The notes under the pieces are model-generated. The model saw only the letters and a list, made by a program, of their open reading frames with translations. It searched no databases and was not told where the DNA came from. The position numbers and the translations under genes were made by a program. Below, piece by piece: positions 24,680 to 34,054 of a DNA stretch of 64,000 nucleotides. The stretch's first letter is position 1. Every line of letters begins with the position of its first letter. The stretch comes from Lachnospiraceae bacterium (lineage in GTDB: Bacteria > Bacillota > Clostridia > Lachnospirales > Lachnospiraceae). The stretch covers positions 1 to 64,000 of the forward strand of contig JAUNGD010000009.1 in assembly GCA_030524705.1 (NCBI GenBank), read 5' to 3'.

Positions 24680-25219
24680 ATGAACATCGGTACAAAATTA
24701 AAGGATCTGCGTATTGCCAAGAATCTCACCCAGGAGGAGCTGGCGGACCGGGCGGAGCTTTCAAAGGGCTTCATCTCCCAGCTGGAACGGGATCTCACAT
24801 CCCCGTCGATTGCTACCCTGGTTGATATCCTGCAGTGCCTCGGCACAGACCTGCAGGAGTTTTTCAGCACTCCCCCGGATGAGCAGATCGTGTTCCACGA
24901 TCAGGATTACTTCGAAAAAATTGATACGGAGCTGAAAAACAAGATTGAATGGATCATCCCCAACGCCCAGAAAAACATGATGGAGCCCATACGCCTGACG
25001 CTGGAGCCCGGCGGCTCCACTTACCCTGATATTCCTCATGAAGGAGAGGAATTCGGCTACGTGCTGCACGGCAGCATCACGATCCATCTCGGTAAGCGCG
25101 TCTACAAGGCCAAAAAGGGGGAATCCTTCTATTTCACACCAAATACACAGCATTATATTACAGCAAACGGAAAAACAGGCGCCGAGCTGATCTGGGTCAG
25201 CACTCCGCCCAGTTTCTGA
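24680..25219 (+). CDS. XRE-family regulator with cupin domain
   Basis: A 179-residue regulator. Residues 5-60 form an XRE-type helix-turn-helix (LRIAKNLTQEELADRAELSK, then LERDLTSPSIATLVDIL). Residues about 105-175 form a cupin barrel (GEEFGYVLHGSITIHLGKRVY, FTPNTQHY) that would bind a small ligand. This is the PuuR-like architecture that controls polyamine genes in many bacteria. It is the first gene of the potABCD operon, 12 bases ahead of potA, so it most likely senses polyamine level and represses its own operon; that role is inferred from context. The ATG has an AGGAG site. Confidence 0.92.
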   Translation: MNIGTKLKDLRIAKNLTQEELADRAELSKGFISQLERDLTSPSIATLVDILQCLGTDLQEFFSTPPDEQIVFHDQDYFEKIDTELKNKIEWIIPNAQKNMMEPIRLTLEPGGSTYPDIPHEGEEFGYVLHGSITIHLGKRVYKAKKGESFYFTPNTQHYITANGKTGAELIWVSTPPSF

Positions 25220-25231
25220 CAGGAGGCACAA

Positions 25232-26305
25232 ATGAGCAACAAATTGATTGATCTGGTGGGCATTACAAAATCATTCGACGGCGAAATGGTTCTGGATGAC
25301 CTGAATCTTTATATCAGAGAAAACGAATTTCTTACTCTCCTCGGTCCCAGCGGCTGCGGCAAAACCACGACGCTGCGTATTCTCGGCGGCTTTGAAAGCC
25401 CGGATAAGGGCTCCGTCATTTTCAACGGGCAGGATATCACAACCCTCCCCCCGAACAAACGGCAGCTCAACACCGTATTTCAGAAATACGCGCTTTTTAC
25501 TCATATGACGATTGCAGAAAACATTGCCTTCGGCCTTAAAATCAAGAAAAAAAGCAAGGCTTACATTGACGACAAAATCAAATACGCCCTGAAGCTGGTC
25601 AACCTGCAGGGATATGAAAACCGTATGCCGGACTCCTTAAGCGGCGGCCAGCAGCAGCGTATCGCCATCGCCCGGGCCATCGTCAATGAGCCGAAGGTGC
25701 TCCTGCTGGACGAGCCTCTGGGGGCGCTGGATCTGAAGCTCCGCCAGGATATGCAGTACGAGCTTATCCGGCTGAAAAATGAGCTGGGGATTACCTTCAT
25801 CTATGTCACCCATGACCAGGAGGAGGCGCTGACCATGTCCGATACGATTGTGGTCATGAACCAGGGCTATATCCAGCAGATCGGCACGCCGGAGGACATC
25901 TACAACGAGCCGAAAAACGCCTTCGTCGCGGATTTCATCGGCGACAGCAACATCCTGAACGGTACCATGATCGAGGATCGTCTGGTGGAAATTCTCGGAG
26001 CCCGGTTCCAGTGCGTAGATGAGGGCTTCGGCAATAACCGGCCGGTGGACGTTGTCATCCGCCCGGAGGACATTGACCTTCTGAAGCCGGAGGAGGGCAC
26101 CATCCAGGGCATTGTCACGCATCTGATCTTCAAGGGCGTCCACTATGAAATGGAGGTTCTGGCCAACGGCTACGAATGGCTTGTACACAGCACCGACCTG
26201 TTCCCGGTGGGGACAAAGGTGGGCCTGCATATAGATCCCTTTGATATTCAGATTATGAACAAACCGGAATCGGAGGATGAGGAGGCAGCGGCAGTCAATG
26301 AGTAA
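25232..26305 (+). CDS. potA: Spermidine/putrescine ABC transporter ATPase
   Basis: A 357-residue ABC ATPase. Walker [10 protein letters not shown] is near residue 37, signature LSGGQQQR near 135, Walker [13 protein letters not shown] near 155 and the switch His in [11 protein letters not shown]-terminal TOBE domain (about 280-345) is typical of PotA and related importers. It powers uptake of polyamines together with PotB, PotC and PotD, encoded immediately downstream. The ATG follows GGAGG. Its last bases overlap the potB start. Confidence 0.94.
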   Translation: MSNKLIDLVGITKSFDGEMVLDDLNLYIRENEFLTLLGPSGCGKTTTLRILGGFESPDKGSVIFNGQDITTLPPNKRQLNTVFQKYALFTHMTIAENIAFGLKIKKKSKAYIDDKIKYALKLVNLQGYENRMPDSLSGGQQQRIAIARAIVNEPKVLLLDEPLGALDLKLRQDMQYELIRLKNELGITFIYVTHDQEEALTMSDTIVVMNQGYIQQIGTPEDIYNEPKNAFVADFIGDSNILNGTMIEDRLVEILGARFQCVDEGFGNNRPVDVVIRPEDIDLLKPEEGTIQGIVTHLIFKGVHYEMEVLANGYEWLVHSTDLFPVGTKVGLHIDPFDIQIMNKPESEDEEAAAVNE

Positions 26306-27122
26306 AGGAAAAACAAAATGGCTGCTCTCCGGCCCCTTTCTGGTATGGACGGTTGCCTTTATCATGATTCCACTGGCAATTATCGTATACTACGGCCTGA
26401 CGACCACAGAAGGCCGTTTTACCCTGGCGAACATCGCAGAGATGGGAACACCCGAAAATGTCAAGGCGCTTATTCTCGCCCTGCTTCTTTCCCTGGCCAG
26501 CACCGTCATCTGCCTTGTGATGGCCTATCCCCTGGCGATGATTCTCTGCAACCTGAAGTTCAACGCCAACGGGCTTATCGTCCTGATTTTTATTGTACCC
26601 ATGTGGATGAATTTTCTTCTCAGGACCCTGGCGTGGCAGACACTGCTGGAAAAAACCGGCGTCATCAATATGATATTAAAGGCGCTTCACCTGCCTGCAC
26701 TGAATATCATCAATACGCCCTACGCCATCATCCTCGGCATGGTTTACAATTTTCTTCCGTTTATGCTTCTGCCGATCTACAACAGCCTGGTTAAGATCGA
26801 CAAGAGCGTACTCAATGCTGCCAGAGACCTGGGTGCCAGCGAATTGCAAACCTTCTGGCGCATTACCTTCCCGCTGAGCCTTCCCGGAGTGATCAGCGGT
26901 ATCACCATGGTGTTTGTCCCGGCCATGACGACCTTCGTCATCAGCGACCTTCTGGGCGGCGCCAAAATTCTTCTGATTGGCAACGTTATTGAGCAGAAAT
27001 TCAAGCAGGGAAATAACTGGAACGTGGGAAGCGGCCTTTCCCTGGTGCTAATGGTGTTTATTCTGATCAGCATGGCCATTATGCACAAGTATGACAAGGA
27101 TGGAGAGGGGGTTGCATTTTAA
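26298..27122 (+). CDS. potB: Spermidine/putrescine ABC transporter permease PotB
   Basis: A 274-residue permease with six membrane helices. The first is at about residues 8-30 ([19 protein letters not shown]), and the coupling loop [24 protein letters not shown] lies near 180-203. It forms the channel with PotC. I place the start at the ATG at 26298, inside the end of potA, with GGAGG upstream; a 7-codon longer frame exists but has no RBS. The last base of its stop is the first base of the potC ATG (TAATG). Confidence 0.94.
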   Translation: MSKGKTKWLLSGPFLVWTVAFIMIPLAIIVYYGLTTTEGRFTLANIAEMGTPENVKALILALLLSLASTVICLVMAYPLAMILCNLKFNANGLIVLIFIVPMWMNFLLRTLAWQTLLEKTGVINMILKALHLPALNIINTPYAIILGMVYNFLPFMLLPIYNSLVKIDKSVLNAARDLGASELQTFWRITFPLSLPGVISGITMVFVPAMTTFVISDLLGGAKILLIGNVIEQKFKQGNNWNVGSGLSLVLMVFILISMAIMHKYDKDGEGVAF

Positions 27123-27934
27123 TGCGGAATTTTCTGAAAAGGCTTTATCTGTTTTTCATCTTTGTTCTGCTGTATGCACCGATCCTGACCCTCATTGTGC
27201 TCTCCTTCAATTCATCCAGGACGAGGGCGAAATGGGGCGGCTTTTCCCTGAAGTGGTACGCCGCGCTTTTTGAAAATGAACAGATCCTGCAGGCGCTGTA
27301 CAATACGCTGCTGATTGCGGTCCTTTCCTCGCTGATCGCCACCGTCATCGGCACTCTGGCGGCCATCGCGCTGAATTCCATGAAGGCCCGGACCCGCAGC
27401 TTCTGGATGAGCATGGCGAACATTCCCATGCTGAATGCTGAGATTGTGACCGGTATCTCCCTGATGATGCTTTTCATCGCCGTCGGGAATTTTCTTTCCC
27501 TGTTCGGCGGGGGAATTACCTTCGGCTTTGCAACAATACTGATCGGACATATTACCTTCAATCTTCCTTACGTCATACTTAGCGTCATGCCGAAGCTGAA
27601 GCAGGTCAATATGTCTACCTATGAGGCGGCGCTGGATATCGGAGCCTCGCCCATCTACGCGTTTTATAAGGTGATCCTTCCTGACATTATGCCGGGAATC
27701 CTCTCAGGCTTCCTTCTAGCATTCACCCTTTCTCTGGATGACTTTATTATCACGCATTTTGTCAAGGGCCCCGGCGTGGATACCCTCTCAACCAAGATTT
27801 ATTCCGAGGTCCGCAAGGGAATCAAGCCGGAAATGTACGCACTGTCCACTCTTGTTTTTGTGGCTGTGCTGCTTCTGCTTCTTATTATTAATTATAAGCC
27901 GAAGCAAAAAAAGAATATGGCTGCAAAAGCTTAA
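27122..27934 (+). CDS. potC: Spermidine/putrescine ABC transporter permease PotC
   Basis: A 270-residue permease with about six helices and the coupling segment AALDIGASPIYAFYKVILPDIMPG near residues 165-188. It also has DFIITHFVKGPGVDTLSTKIYS, a block typical of PotC. Its ATG shares one base with the potB stop, so the two subunits are translationally coupled. It forms a heterodimeric pore with PotB. Confidence 0.94.
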   Translation: MRNFLKRLYLFFIFVLLYAPILTLIVLSFNSSRTRAKWGGFSLKWYAALFENEQILQALYNTLLIAVLSSLIATVIGTLAAIALNSMKARTRSFWMSMANIPMLNAEIVTGISLMMLFIAVGNFLSLFGGGITFGFATILIGHITFNLPYVILSVMPKLKQVNMSTYEAALDIGASPIYAFYKVILPDIMPGILSGFLLAFTLSLDDFIITHFVKGPGVDTLSTKIYSEVRKGIKPEMYALSTLVFVAVLLLLLIINYKPKQKKNMAAKA

Positions 27935-27960
27935 GCTAAAACATAGAAGGAGGAAAAGTT

Positions 27961-29031
27961 ATGAAAAAACTGAATCTGCTGGTTCTTGCCGGGCTCATCC
28001 CGGCCATGGTGCTGACCGGCTGCGGGGGCGGCGGCAGCGACAAGAAAACCGCCGACGCCGGAGAGGTAATCGTATACAACTGGGGAGAATATCTTGACCC
28101 GGATACTCTGGATCTGTTCACCGAGGAAACGGGAATCAAGGTGGTCTACGAAGAATTTGAGACAAATGAAATCATGTATCCGAAGATCGAGACCGGCGCC
28201 GTCTCCTATGACGTGGTCTGCCCCTCTGATTATATGATCCAGAAGATGATCCAAAATGACCTTCTCGCTGAAATTAACTTTGACAACGTACCGAATATCA
28301 AAAATATCGGTGAGGAATACCTGAAATCCTCCGAGGAATTTGATCCCGGAAATAAGTATTCCGTGCCGTACTGCTGGGGAACTGTGGGTATCCTCTACAA
28401 CAAGACGATGGTGGAGGAGCCAATCACAAGCTGGGACGTTCTCTGGGAGGACAAATACAAGGACAACATCCTGATGCAGGACAGCGTCCGGGATGCCCTG
28501 GGCATCGCCCTGAAGCGCCTCGGATACTCCCTGAACACAACAGAGGAATCCGAAATTGCAGAGGCGGCGGACACCCTGATCCAGCAAAAGCCCCTGGTCC
28601 AGGCCTACGTGATCGACCAGGTCAGAGATAAAATGATCGGCGACGAGGCTGCCATCGGCGTCATCTACTCCGGCGAGGCCATTTATACGCAGCGCGAAAA
28701 TGAAAACCTCGAATACGTGATCCCGGAGGAAGGCTCCAATATCTGGATCGACAGCTGGGTAATCCCGAAAAATGCAAAGAACAAAGAAAATGCGGAAGCA
28801 TTCATCAACTTTATGTGCAAGCCGGAAATCGCCCTGATGAATTTTGATTATATCACCTACTCCACTCCGAATACTGCAGCCCGGGAGCTGATCGAGGATG
28901 ACGACATCCGCAACAGCAAAATCGCATTCCCGGACGCCTCTGAGCTGGAGCGCTGCGAGACCTTCCAGTATCTTGGAGATGAGGTGGACAATATCTACAA
29001 CGAATACTGGAACAAGGTAAAATCCAGTTGA
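27961..29031 (+). CDS. potD: Spermidine/putrescine-binding lipoprotein
   Basis: A 356-residue substrate-binding lipoprotein. Signal peptide and lipobox VLTGC place the modified Cys at residue 21. The mature part begins VIVYNWGEYLDPDTLDLFTEETG, the standard opening of PotD/PotF, and later has YDVVCPSDYMI and a PYCWGTVGILYN block. Aromatic and acidic residues in these blocks bind the polyamine. It is the last gene of the regulator-potABCD operon, with AGGAGG before the ATG. Putrescine versus spermidine preference cannot be told. Confidence 0.94.
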   Translation: MKKLNLLVLAGLIPAMVLTGCGGGGSDKKTADAGEVIVYNWGEYLDPDTLDLFTEETGIKVVYEEFETNEIMYPKIETGAVSYDVVCPSDYMIQKMIQNDLLAEINFDNVPNIKNIGEEYLKSSEEFDPGNKYSVPYCWGTVGILYNKTMVEEPITSWDVLWEDKYKDNILMQDSVRDALGIALKRLGYSLNTTEESEIAEAADTLIQQKPLVQAYVIDQVRDKMIGDEAAIGVIYSGEAIYTQRENENLEYVIPEEGSNIWIDSWVIPKNAKNKENAEAFINFMCKPEIALMNFDYITYSTPNTAARELIEDDDIRNSKIAFPDASELERCETFQYLGDEVDNIYNEYWNKVKSS

Positions 29032-29116
29032 CGGCTCCGCCATATATTTTTATAATTACAGACGATACCCCTTCGGATATCGTACAGCATCAGATTAAGC
29101 AGAAAGAAGGTATATT

Positions 29117-29620
29117 ATGTTTAAGGAAATAAAAGCATCTGAGCTTAAGGAAAATACGTTTGACCTGATCGGAAAGCAGTGGCTCCTGGTAACTGCTGAG
29201 AAGGAAGGAAAATGCAATACGATGACTGCCTCCTGGGGCGGCCTCGGCGTGATGTGGGGAAAGGATGTCGCATTCATCGTCATCCGTCCGCAGCGCTATA
29301 CAAAGGAGTTCATCGACGACTCCTCTACCCTCTCCCTGTCCATCCTCCCGGAGGGACACAAGGAAGAATACGGCTATCTTGGCCGTGTCTCCGGCCGCGA
29401 TGAAAATAAAATAGAAAAGGTCGGATTTTCCGTGGCCCATGACGGTGAAACACCGTATTTTGAGGAGTCAAAGCTGGTACTGATCTGTGAAAAGCTGTTC
29501 GCGCAGCCCTATACCCCGGATGCATTTCTGGATAAAGAGATCATCGAAAAGTGGTATCCCGATGAGGATTTCCATACCATGTATATCTGTGAGATCAAAA
29601 AAGTACTGGTAAACGAGTAA
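29117..29620 (+). CDS. Flavin reductase-like FMN-binding protein
   Basis: A 167-residue protein with the flavin reductase-like split-barrel fold. It has CNTMTASWGGLGVMWGKDVAFIVIRP at about residues 32-57 (the flavin-binding strand and loop), SLSILPEGHKEEYGYLGRVSG near 74-94, and a mixed C-terminal part. Members bind FMN and often reduce it with NAD(P)H, but many small clostridial members have no known partner. The ATG has an AAGAAGG site. It lies 85 bases after potD, with a small hairpin (29062-29083) in between that lacks a T-run, and 4 bases before the RluA gene. Confidence 0.85.
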   Translation: MFKEIKASELKENTFDLIGKQWLLVTAEKEGKCNTMTASWGGLGVMWGKDVAFIVIRPQRYTKEFIDDSSTLSLSILPEGHKEEYGYLGRVSGRDENKIEKVGFSVAHDGETPYFEESKLVLICEKLFAQPYTPDAFLDKEIIEKWYPDEDFHTMYICEIKKVLVNE

Positions 29621-29624
29621 AGCA

Positions 29625-30521
29625 ATGGAACGAATACTCTCCTGGAACATCAAACCGGCCCAGGAAGCTATGACCATTAAACAGTTTCTCCGCACTCACG
29701 GCTGCTCTCATCATGTCCTGACACATCTGAAGCGTTCGGAGTGCGGAATTTTATTGAATGGAGCATGGGCCTATACCAATCAAAAGCTGCAGTCCGGCGA
29801 TGAGCTTCGGATCCGTGTGACCGAGGAAGAATCCTCTCCGAATATCCTTCCCGTACCTATGAATCTGGATATTGTCTATGAGGACGAGGATCTGATGATC
29901 CTGAACAAGCCCAGCGACACACCGATACATCCCTCTGTCAACAACCACGAAAATACACTGGCAAACGGAGTGATGTATTATTTTGCCGCACAGAAGATCC
30001 CCTTCGTCTACCGCTGCATCAACCGGCTGGACCGGGATACCAGCGGCCTTCTGATCGTTGCCAAAAATATGTTCAGCGGGGCCGTTCTCTCTCAAATGTC
30101 CGCGGCACGGCAGATCCACAGAGAATACCTGGCCATTGCAGAGGGCCTTCTTCCCGCCTCCGGCACCATTGATGCTCCTATCGCCCGAATGGAGGGATCC
30201 GCCCTTATGCGGTGCGTGGATCATGAGCGCGGCGAAAACGCCGTGACGCATTATACATGTATCCGTCATGCCGCATCCGGCGATACGCCCCTGTCCCTGG
30301 CCAGAGTCCATCTGGAAACAGGGAGAACGCATCAGATCCGAGTCCATATGAGCTACATCGGTCATCCCCTGATCGGAGATTTCCTGTATCATCCCGCCTC
30401 GGCAGCGCTTATCCCACGTCAGGCGCTTCACTCGTACCGCCTTCGCTTCCTGCATCCTGTCACAGGAAAAGTCCTGGACTTTACCTGCGATATGCCGGAG
30501 GATATGCAGTCTGTTTTATAA
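29625..30521 (+). CDS. RluA-family RNA pseudouridine synthase
   Basis: A 298-residue RluA-type synthase that isomerises uridine in rRNA or tRNA. An N-terminal S4-like domain (about 18-75: SHHVLTHLKRSECGILLNG) is followed by the catalytic domain with the signature INRLDRDTSGLL, in which the Asp after RL is the catalytic residue. It also has GRTHQIRVHMSYIGHPLIGDF near 225-245. The start at 29625 agrees with homologues although its RBS is weak; an ATG 16 codons later has a better AGGAAG site. It is probably cotranscribed with the flavin reductase gene. The target base is not predictable. Confidence 0.9.
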   Translation: MERILSWNIKPAQEAMTIKQFLRTHGCSHHVLTHLKRSECGILLNGAWAYTNQKLQSGDELRIRVTEEESSPNILPVPMNLDIVYEDEDLMILNKPSDTPIHPSVNNHENTLANGVMYYFAAQKIPFVYRCINRLDRDTSGLLIVAKNMFSGAVLSQMSAARQIHREYLAIAEGLLPASGTIDAPIARMEGSALMRCVDHERGENAVTHYTCIRHAASGDTPLSLARVHLETGRTHQIRVHMSYIGHPLIGDFLYHPASAALIPRQALHSYRLRFLHPVTGKVLDFTCDMPEDMQSVL

Positions 30522-30625
30522 GCGGCCTGCTGTATCAACAGGTTGTTCTATAGACGGCCTGTTCCATAAAGAATCTGCCTATCAGCAATGTGTTGCTTGA
30601 ATGTTTTCCTATGAGGCCCGGAGAC

Positions 30626-31423
30626 CTACAGCAGCTCCGGGTCTTCGTACAGAAACCTCACATAGTCAAAAATTTCATTGAAATCAATCCTGCAGTCCCC
30701 TTCAAAAATCCCCACCGGAATCACTGAGTCAAAGCCATAGATCATCGGGTACTCGTCGTGCTCAAAATCATATACAATGACCTTTTTCATATAGGGATCT
30801 ATGACCCAATATTCGCGGACTCCGGCCTCCATATACTTTCCGAGCTTCGTTACCGTATCACGCCTCTTGGTCGCCTGAGACAGAACCTCCGCAATAAAAT
30901 CAGGAGCACCGTAAATACAGCGGTCAATAATCTTTCTCCTATCGCAGATCACCATGACGTCCGGCTGCACCATCGTCCTGTCGTCGCAATCAAGCTGCAC
31001 GTCCATCGGCGCCGTAAAAGGAATGCAGGATCCCTTTTTTTCGCTGATATAGCGCCGAAGCCGCACATGAATCTCACTGCAAATAAGCTGATGGATCGTC
31101 CTTGGAGAGCTCATATCATAAAATACGCCGTCGATCAATTCCGCGCGGCGTTCCTCCGGCAAAGCATAATAATCCTCCAGCGTATATCCCTCCTGCTCTT
31201 TCGGGCGGTAAAACTGTACCGCCTCGCTCACTCTGCTGTCGGAACCGGATGCAGATTCTCTAAAAATATGTTCCAGCGCCTGAAGCGTATCGTACCGCGG
31301 CGATTCCGTGACGCCGCAGAAAATTTTCTGGACAGTCCCCAGGGGAACGCCGGAAAGCTCCGCTATCTTCTCATAGGTATAGCCGTATTCCTTCTTTTTC
31401 TGCTTCATCTCTTCTATTGTCAT
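30626..31423 (-). CDS. HTH-Uma2 nuclease-like fusion protein
   Basis: A 265-residue protein joining two domains. Residues 5-55 form an XRE-type HTH (YTYEKIAELSGVPLGTVQKI). Residues about 80-255 form a Uma2 domain of the PD-(D/E)XK nuclease superfamily, with RAELIDG (Glu95), VQPDVMVI (Asp155) and APDFIAEVLSQATKRRDTV (Glu179 and downstream Lys). Uma2 proteins are abundant in cyanobacteria and some Firmicutes, and most have no known function. The DNA-binding domain suggests sequence-targeted action or self-control. The ATG has an AAGGAGATGATAGG context. It is monocistronic, with no toxin-antitoxin partner next to it. Confidence 0.85.
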   Translation of the reverse strand: MTIEEMKQKKKEYGYTYEKIAELSGVPLGTVQKIFCGVTESPRYDTLQALEHIFRESASGSDSRVSEAVQFYRPKEQEGYTLEDYYALPEERRAELIDGVFYDMSSPRTIHQLICSEIHVRLRRYISEKKGSCIPFTAPMDVQLDCDDRTMVQPDVMVICDRRKIIDRCIYGAPDFIAEVLSQATKRRDTVTKLGKYMEAGVREYWVIDPYMKKVIVYDFEHDEYPMIYGFDSVIPVGIFEGDCRIDFNEIFDYVRFLYEDPELL

Positions 31424-31537
31424 CCTATCATCTCCTTCTGCAGATCATCTTATTCTTTCCGTTTCTTTTTATAGGGTACCATTATCCCATCCGTTTTTCA
31501 ATCATTTTTTCCATTTTTTATCCATTCTACACAAAAA

Positions 31538-31571
31538 GAAGGACCGGTAAAGCAGCCGCCCTCCGGTCTTT
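31538..31571 (-). terminator. Terminator downstream of trpS
   Basis: GACCGG/CCGGTC arms extended by AAG/CTT-type pairs are followed on the minus strand by CCTTCTTTTTGTG. It lies about 75 bases after the trpS stop, beyond a pyrimidine-rich repeat stretch (31580-31643). Confidence 0.6.
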
Positions 31572-31643
31572 CCATGGAATTCTTTTGTTAAAGCCTTCTT
31601 TTTTGAATCCTTCTTTTCAAGTTCTTTCTTATAAAGCTCTTTT

Positions 31644-32648
31644 TTAGCGAACCTTCTCCGGGAATCCAACCTTCTTCTGAACCTTCCGAAGCGTCTTCTG
31701 TGCGTAATAGCCTGCCTTTTCTGCGTTGTTCTTGATCACGCCGTCGATGTAGGCCTTGTCCTTATCCAGTTCCCTTACCCGCGCCTGAAGCGGCTCCAGC
31801 ACGGATACGACTGCTTCTCCCACGGCTTCCTTAAACTGTCCGTAGCCGCAGCCGTCAAACTCCTTCACAGCCTCCTCGGGAGTCTTATTCAGACATGCGC
31901 AGTAAATGTCGATCAGGTTGTGCAGGCCCGGCTGCTCCTCGCAGTAGCGAATCTCTCCGACGGAATCCGTCACCGCCCTCTTGCATTTTCTGCGGATGGT
32001 ATCTGGATCGTCCATCAGGTAAATACTTCCGTTCGGGTTTTCATCGGATTTGCTCATCTTCTTGGAGGGATCCTGAAGACTCATAATCTTGGCTCCCGTC
32101 TTGCCGATATACGCCTCTGGAACAGTAAACACATCCCCGTATATACCGTTGAATCTCTGAGCAATATCTCTTGTCAGCTCCAGATGCTGCATCTGGTCGA
32201 TTCCCACCGGCACCACGTCCGCCTGATACAGCAGAATGTCCGCTGCCATCAGCACCGGGTAGGTGAACAATCCGGCGTTGATATTGTCCGCATGCTTCGC
32301 GGACTTGTCCTTGAACTGGGTCATCCGGCTCAGCTCTCCCATATAAGTAAAGCAGTTCAGGATCCAGGCCAGCTCTGCATGTCCCGAAACGTGGGACTGG
32401 TAATAAATACAGTTTTTCTCCGGGTCAAGTCCTGCCGCTATGTACAGCGTCAGAAGCGCTCTGGCACGCTTGCGCAGCGTAGCCGGATCCTGTCTTACCG
32501 TGATCGAATGCATATCCACCACAGAATAAAAACACTCATATTCATCACTCAGCGTCACCCAGTTCTTCAGTGCGCCGAGATAATTTCCAAGTGTCAGAGA
32601 ACCAGTCGCCTGCATGCCGCTGAACAGCACCTTTTTATCGTTAATCAT
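31644..32648 (-). CDS. trpS: Tryptophanyl-tRNA synthetase
   Basis: A 334-residue class Ic synthetase that charges tRNA-Trp. The HIGH-equivalent motif is in ATGSLTLGNYLGAL near residues 14-27 and the KMSKS motif is KKMSKSDENPNG near 202. The ADILLYQADVVPVGIDQMQHLELTRDIA block binds tryptophan. The length is typical. A strong AGGAGGAG-type RBS precedes the ATG. Its leader is only about 80 bases and has no T-box sequence, so it appears to be expressed without tRNA-responsive control. It is divergent from luxS. Confidence 0.96.
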   Translation of the reverse strand: MINDKKVLFSGMQATGSLTLGNYLGALKNWVTLSDEYECFYSVVDMHSITVRQDPATLRKRARALLTLYIAAGLDPEKNCIYYQSHVSGHAELAWILNCFTYMGELSRMTQFKDKSAKHADNINAGLFTYPVLMAADILLYQADVVPVGIDQMQHLELTRDIAQRFNGIYGDVFTVPEAYIGKTGAKIMSLQDPSKKMSKSDENPNGSIYLMDDPDTIRRKCKRAVTDSVGEIRYCEEQPGLHNLIDIYCACLNKTPEEAVKEFDGCGYGQFKEAVGEAVVSVLEPLQARVRELDKDKAYIDGVIKNNAEKAGYYAQKTLRKVQKKVGFPEKVR

Positions 32649-32736
32649 TCCTTACTCCTCCTGGATATTCATGTCTTTCGAATTTCGTTTCTGCAAAAAA
32701 TCTGTCTCTTCTTTTTTACATAGCTAAACTGTACAA

Positions 32737-32765
32737 ATTCTACCACTTTCATATAGTAAAGTCAA
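32737..32765 (-). promoter_or_regulatory. Promoter of trpS
   Basis: On the minus strand TTGACT (32765-32760) and TAGAAT (32742-32737) have a 17-base spacer. Confidence 0.6.
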
Positions 32766-32767
32766 GG

Positions 32768-32796
32768 TTGTATGATAGACGGAAAGCTGTTATGAT
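32768..32796 (+). promoter_or_regulatory. Promoter of luxS
   Basis: TTGTAT (32768-32773) and TATGAT (32791-32796) have a 17-base spacer. The -35 boxes of luxS and trpS lie back to back, only 2 bases apart. Confidence 0.55.
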
Positions 32797-32830
32797 AGAG
32801 CTATCTTAATCACACAGAAAGGAAACCATC

Positions 32831-33310
32831 ATGAAAAAAATAGCAAGCTTTACCATTGACCATATCAAGCTTCTTCCGGGGCTGTACGTTTCCCGGAAGG
32901 ATTACGCCGGCAGCGAGGTGATCACCACCTTCGATATCCGCATGACAAAGCCCAACGGCGAACCGGTGATGAATACCGCAGAGATGCATACCATCGAGCA
33001 TCTGGCCGCCACCTATCTAAGGAATCACCCGGAATACGCTTCCAGGACGATCTATTTCGGCCCTATGGGCTGCCGCACCGGCTTTTATCTTCTGCTGGCC
33101 GGCGACTATGAGTCAAAGGATATTGTGCCGCTTATGACCGAAATGTTCACCTTCATCCGGGATTTCCGGGGCGACGTTCCCGGAGCCAGCGCAAAGGACT
33201 GCGGCAACTACCTCGACATGAATCTCCCCATGGCAAATTACCTCGCAGATAAATACCTGCGGGAGGTTCTGACAGACATTACCGAGGAACGGCTGATTTA
33301 TCCAGAGTAA
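32831..33310 (+). CDS. luxS: S-ribosylhomocysteine lyase
   Basis: A 159-residue enzyme of the activated methyl cycle that splits S-ribosylhomocysteine into homocysteine and the AI-2 precursor DPD. The metal ligands are all present: His53 and His57 in HTIEH, and Cys124 in AKDCGNY. Cys81 (FGPMGCRTGFY) is the catalytic cysteine. The length is normal. The ATG follows AGAAAGGAAA. It is a single gene between its own promoter and a strong terminator. AI-2 signalling is possible, but the metabolic role alone would explain the gene. Confidence 0.97.
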   Translation: MKKIASFTIDHIKLLPGLYVSRKDYAGSEVITTFDIRMTKPNGEPVMNTAEMHTIEHLAATYLRNHPEYASRTIYFGPMGCRTGFYLLLAGDYESKDIVPLMTEMFTFIRDFRGDVPGASAKDCGNYLDMNLPMANYLADKYLREVLTDITEERLIYPE

Positions 33311-33339
33311 GCCGCAGCGTCTCCGACGGAAGCAAACCA

Positions 33340-33383
33340 AAATATCCCGGCGGAGCCTTCAAGGGCCCCTGTCCGGGATATTT
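33340..33383. terminator. Bidirectional terminator between luxS and the DUF3877-like gene
   Basis: An 11-bp perfect stem, AAATATCCCGG / CCGGGATATTT, encloses a 22-base GC-rich loop. It separates the convergent genes. Confidence 0.75.
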
Positions 33384-33435
33384 CTGCCTGCGCCTCCGCC
33401 TAAACGAAGGAGCCCTCAAACCAACTTCTCCCCGC

Positions 33436-33978
33436 TCAGCGGATCAGCGCCATATAATCCTCTCTCGTGAACCGGTGATAGATCGTATGTCCCATCTCGG
33501 CCTTGATGCAGTAATAATATGCATCAATTGACCGGTCCCGGAAATAAATCACATAATCAAAATCCATTCCCTCCGCCATTTTCTCGCATACGTATTCCGG
33601 GCTGTGACGCTCAAACACGCTGCAGATATCCTTTATGCGGCAGTGATGGTGCTGCCGGAAAAAATCAATCAGGTCAACGAGAAACGGCTCGGCCTCCACC
33701 TGCTCATGTACGTACGTGACTCCCTCCGGCGGCACGCTGACCTCGATCCTCCCCTGATGGATCTTGAAGCTAAGCTGTCCAAGCCTCTCATCCTCCGATG
33801 CAAACAGCTCCTGCAGCACCCCTTTCATGGTCTCCGCATCGGCAAATTCCGTGCCCAGCAATGCGTTCAGAGAGGGCACCGTATAATACAGGCGAACCGT
33901 TTCCTTCGCGTAGCCCAGCTTGATCTGCGCTTCCTTGACCTGGTCAGCAATATTCTTTATGAGTTTTTCTTTGTCCAT
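33436..33978 (-). CDS. Conserved hypothetical protein (probably DUF3877)
   Basis: A 180-residue soluble acidic protein with no membrane segment, signal peptide or known catalytic motif. Its opening (LIKNIADQVKEAQIKLGYAKETVRLYY) and general layout remind me of DUF3877, a family I recall from Lachnospiraceae; the number is from memory. The C-terminal half has a HHHCRIKDICSVFERHSPEYVCEKM stretch with Cys and His residues that might bind metal, but spacing is irregular. The ATG has an AGGAAAGG site. It is monocistronic and upstream of nothing obviously related. The function is unknown. Confidence 0.65.
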   Translation of the reverse strand: MDKEKLIKNIADQVKEAQIKLGYAKETVRLYYTVPSLNALLGTEFADAETMKGVLQELFASEDERLGQLSFKIHQGRIEVSVPPEGVTYVHEQVEAEPFLVDLIDFFRQHHHCRIKDICSVFERHSPEYVCEKMAEGMDFDYVIYFRDRSIDAYYYCIKAEMGHTIYHRFTREDYMALIR

Positions 33979-34054
33979 AGCTTATCTGTCCTTTCCTTAT
34001 GATGTCGTTTTGCTTCATCGCCATTCTACCAGACTTTTCAAAAAAATTCCAGCC

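Noticed and set aside
27931-29043. Minus-strand open frame of 370 codons
   Set aside because: It is antisense to potD, which has a lipobox, correct family motifs and operon context.
29062-29083. Hairpin ACGATA/TATCGT as a potD terminator
   Set aside because: It is not followed by a T-run on either strand, so termination there is not supported.
32649-32742. T-box leader for trpS
   Set aside because: The leader is only about 80 bases and contains no AGGGUGGNACCGCG antiterminator sequence or specifier stem.
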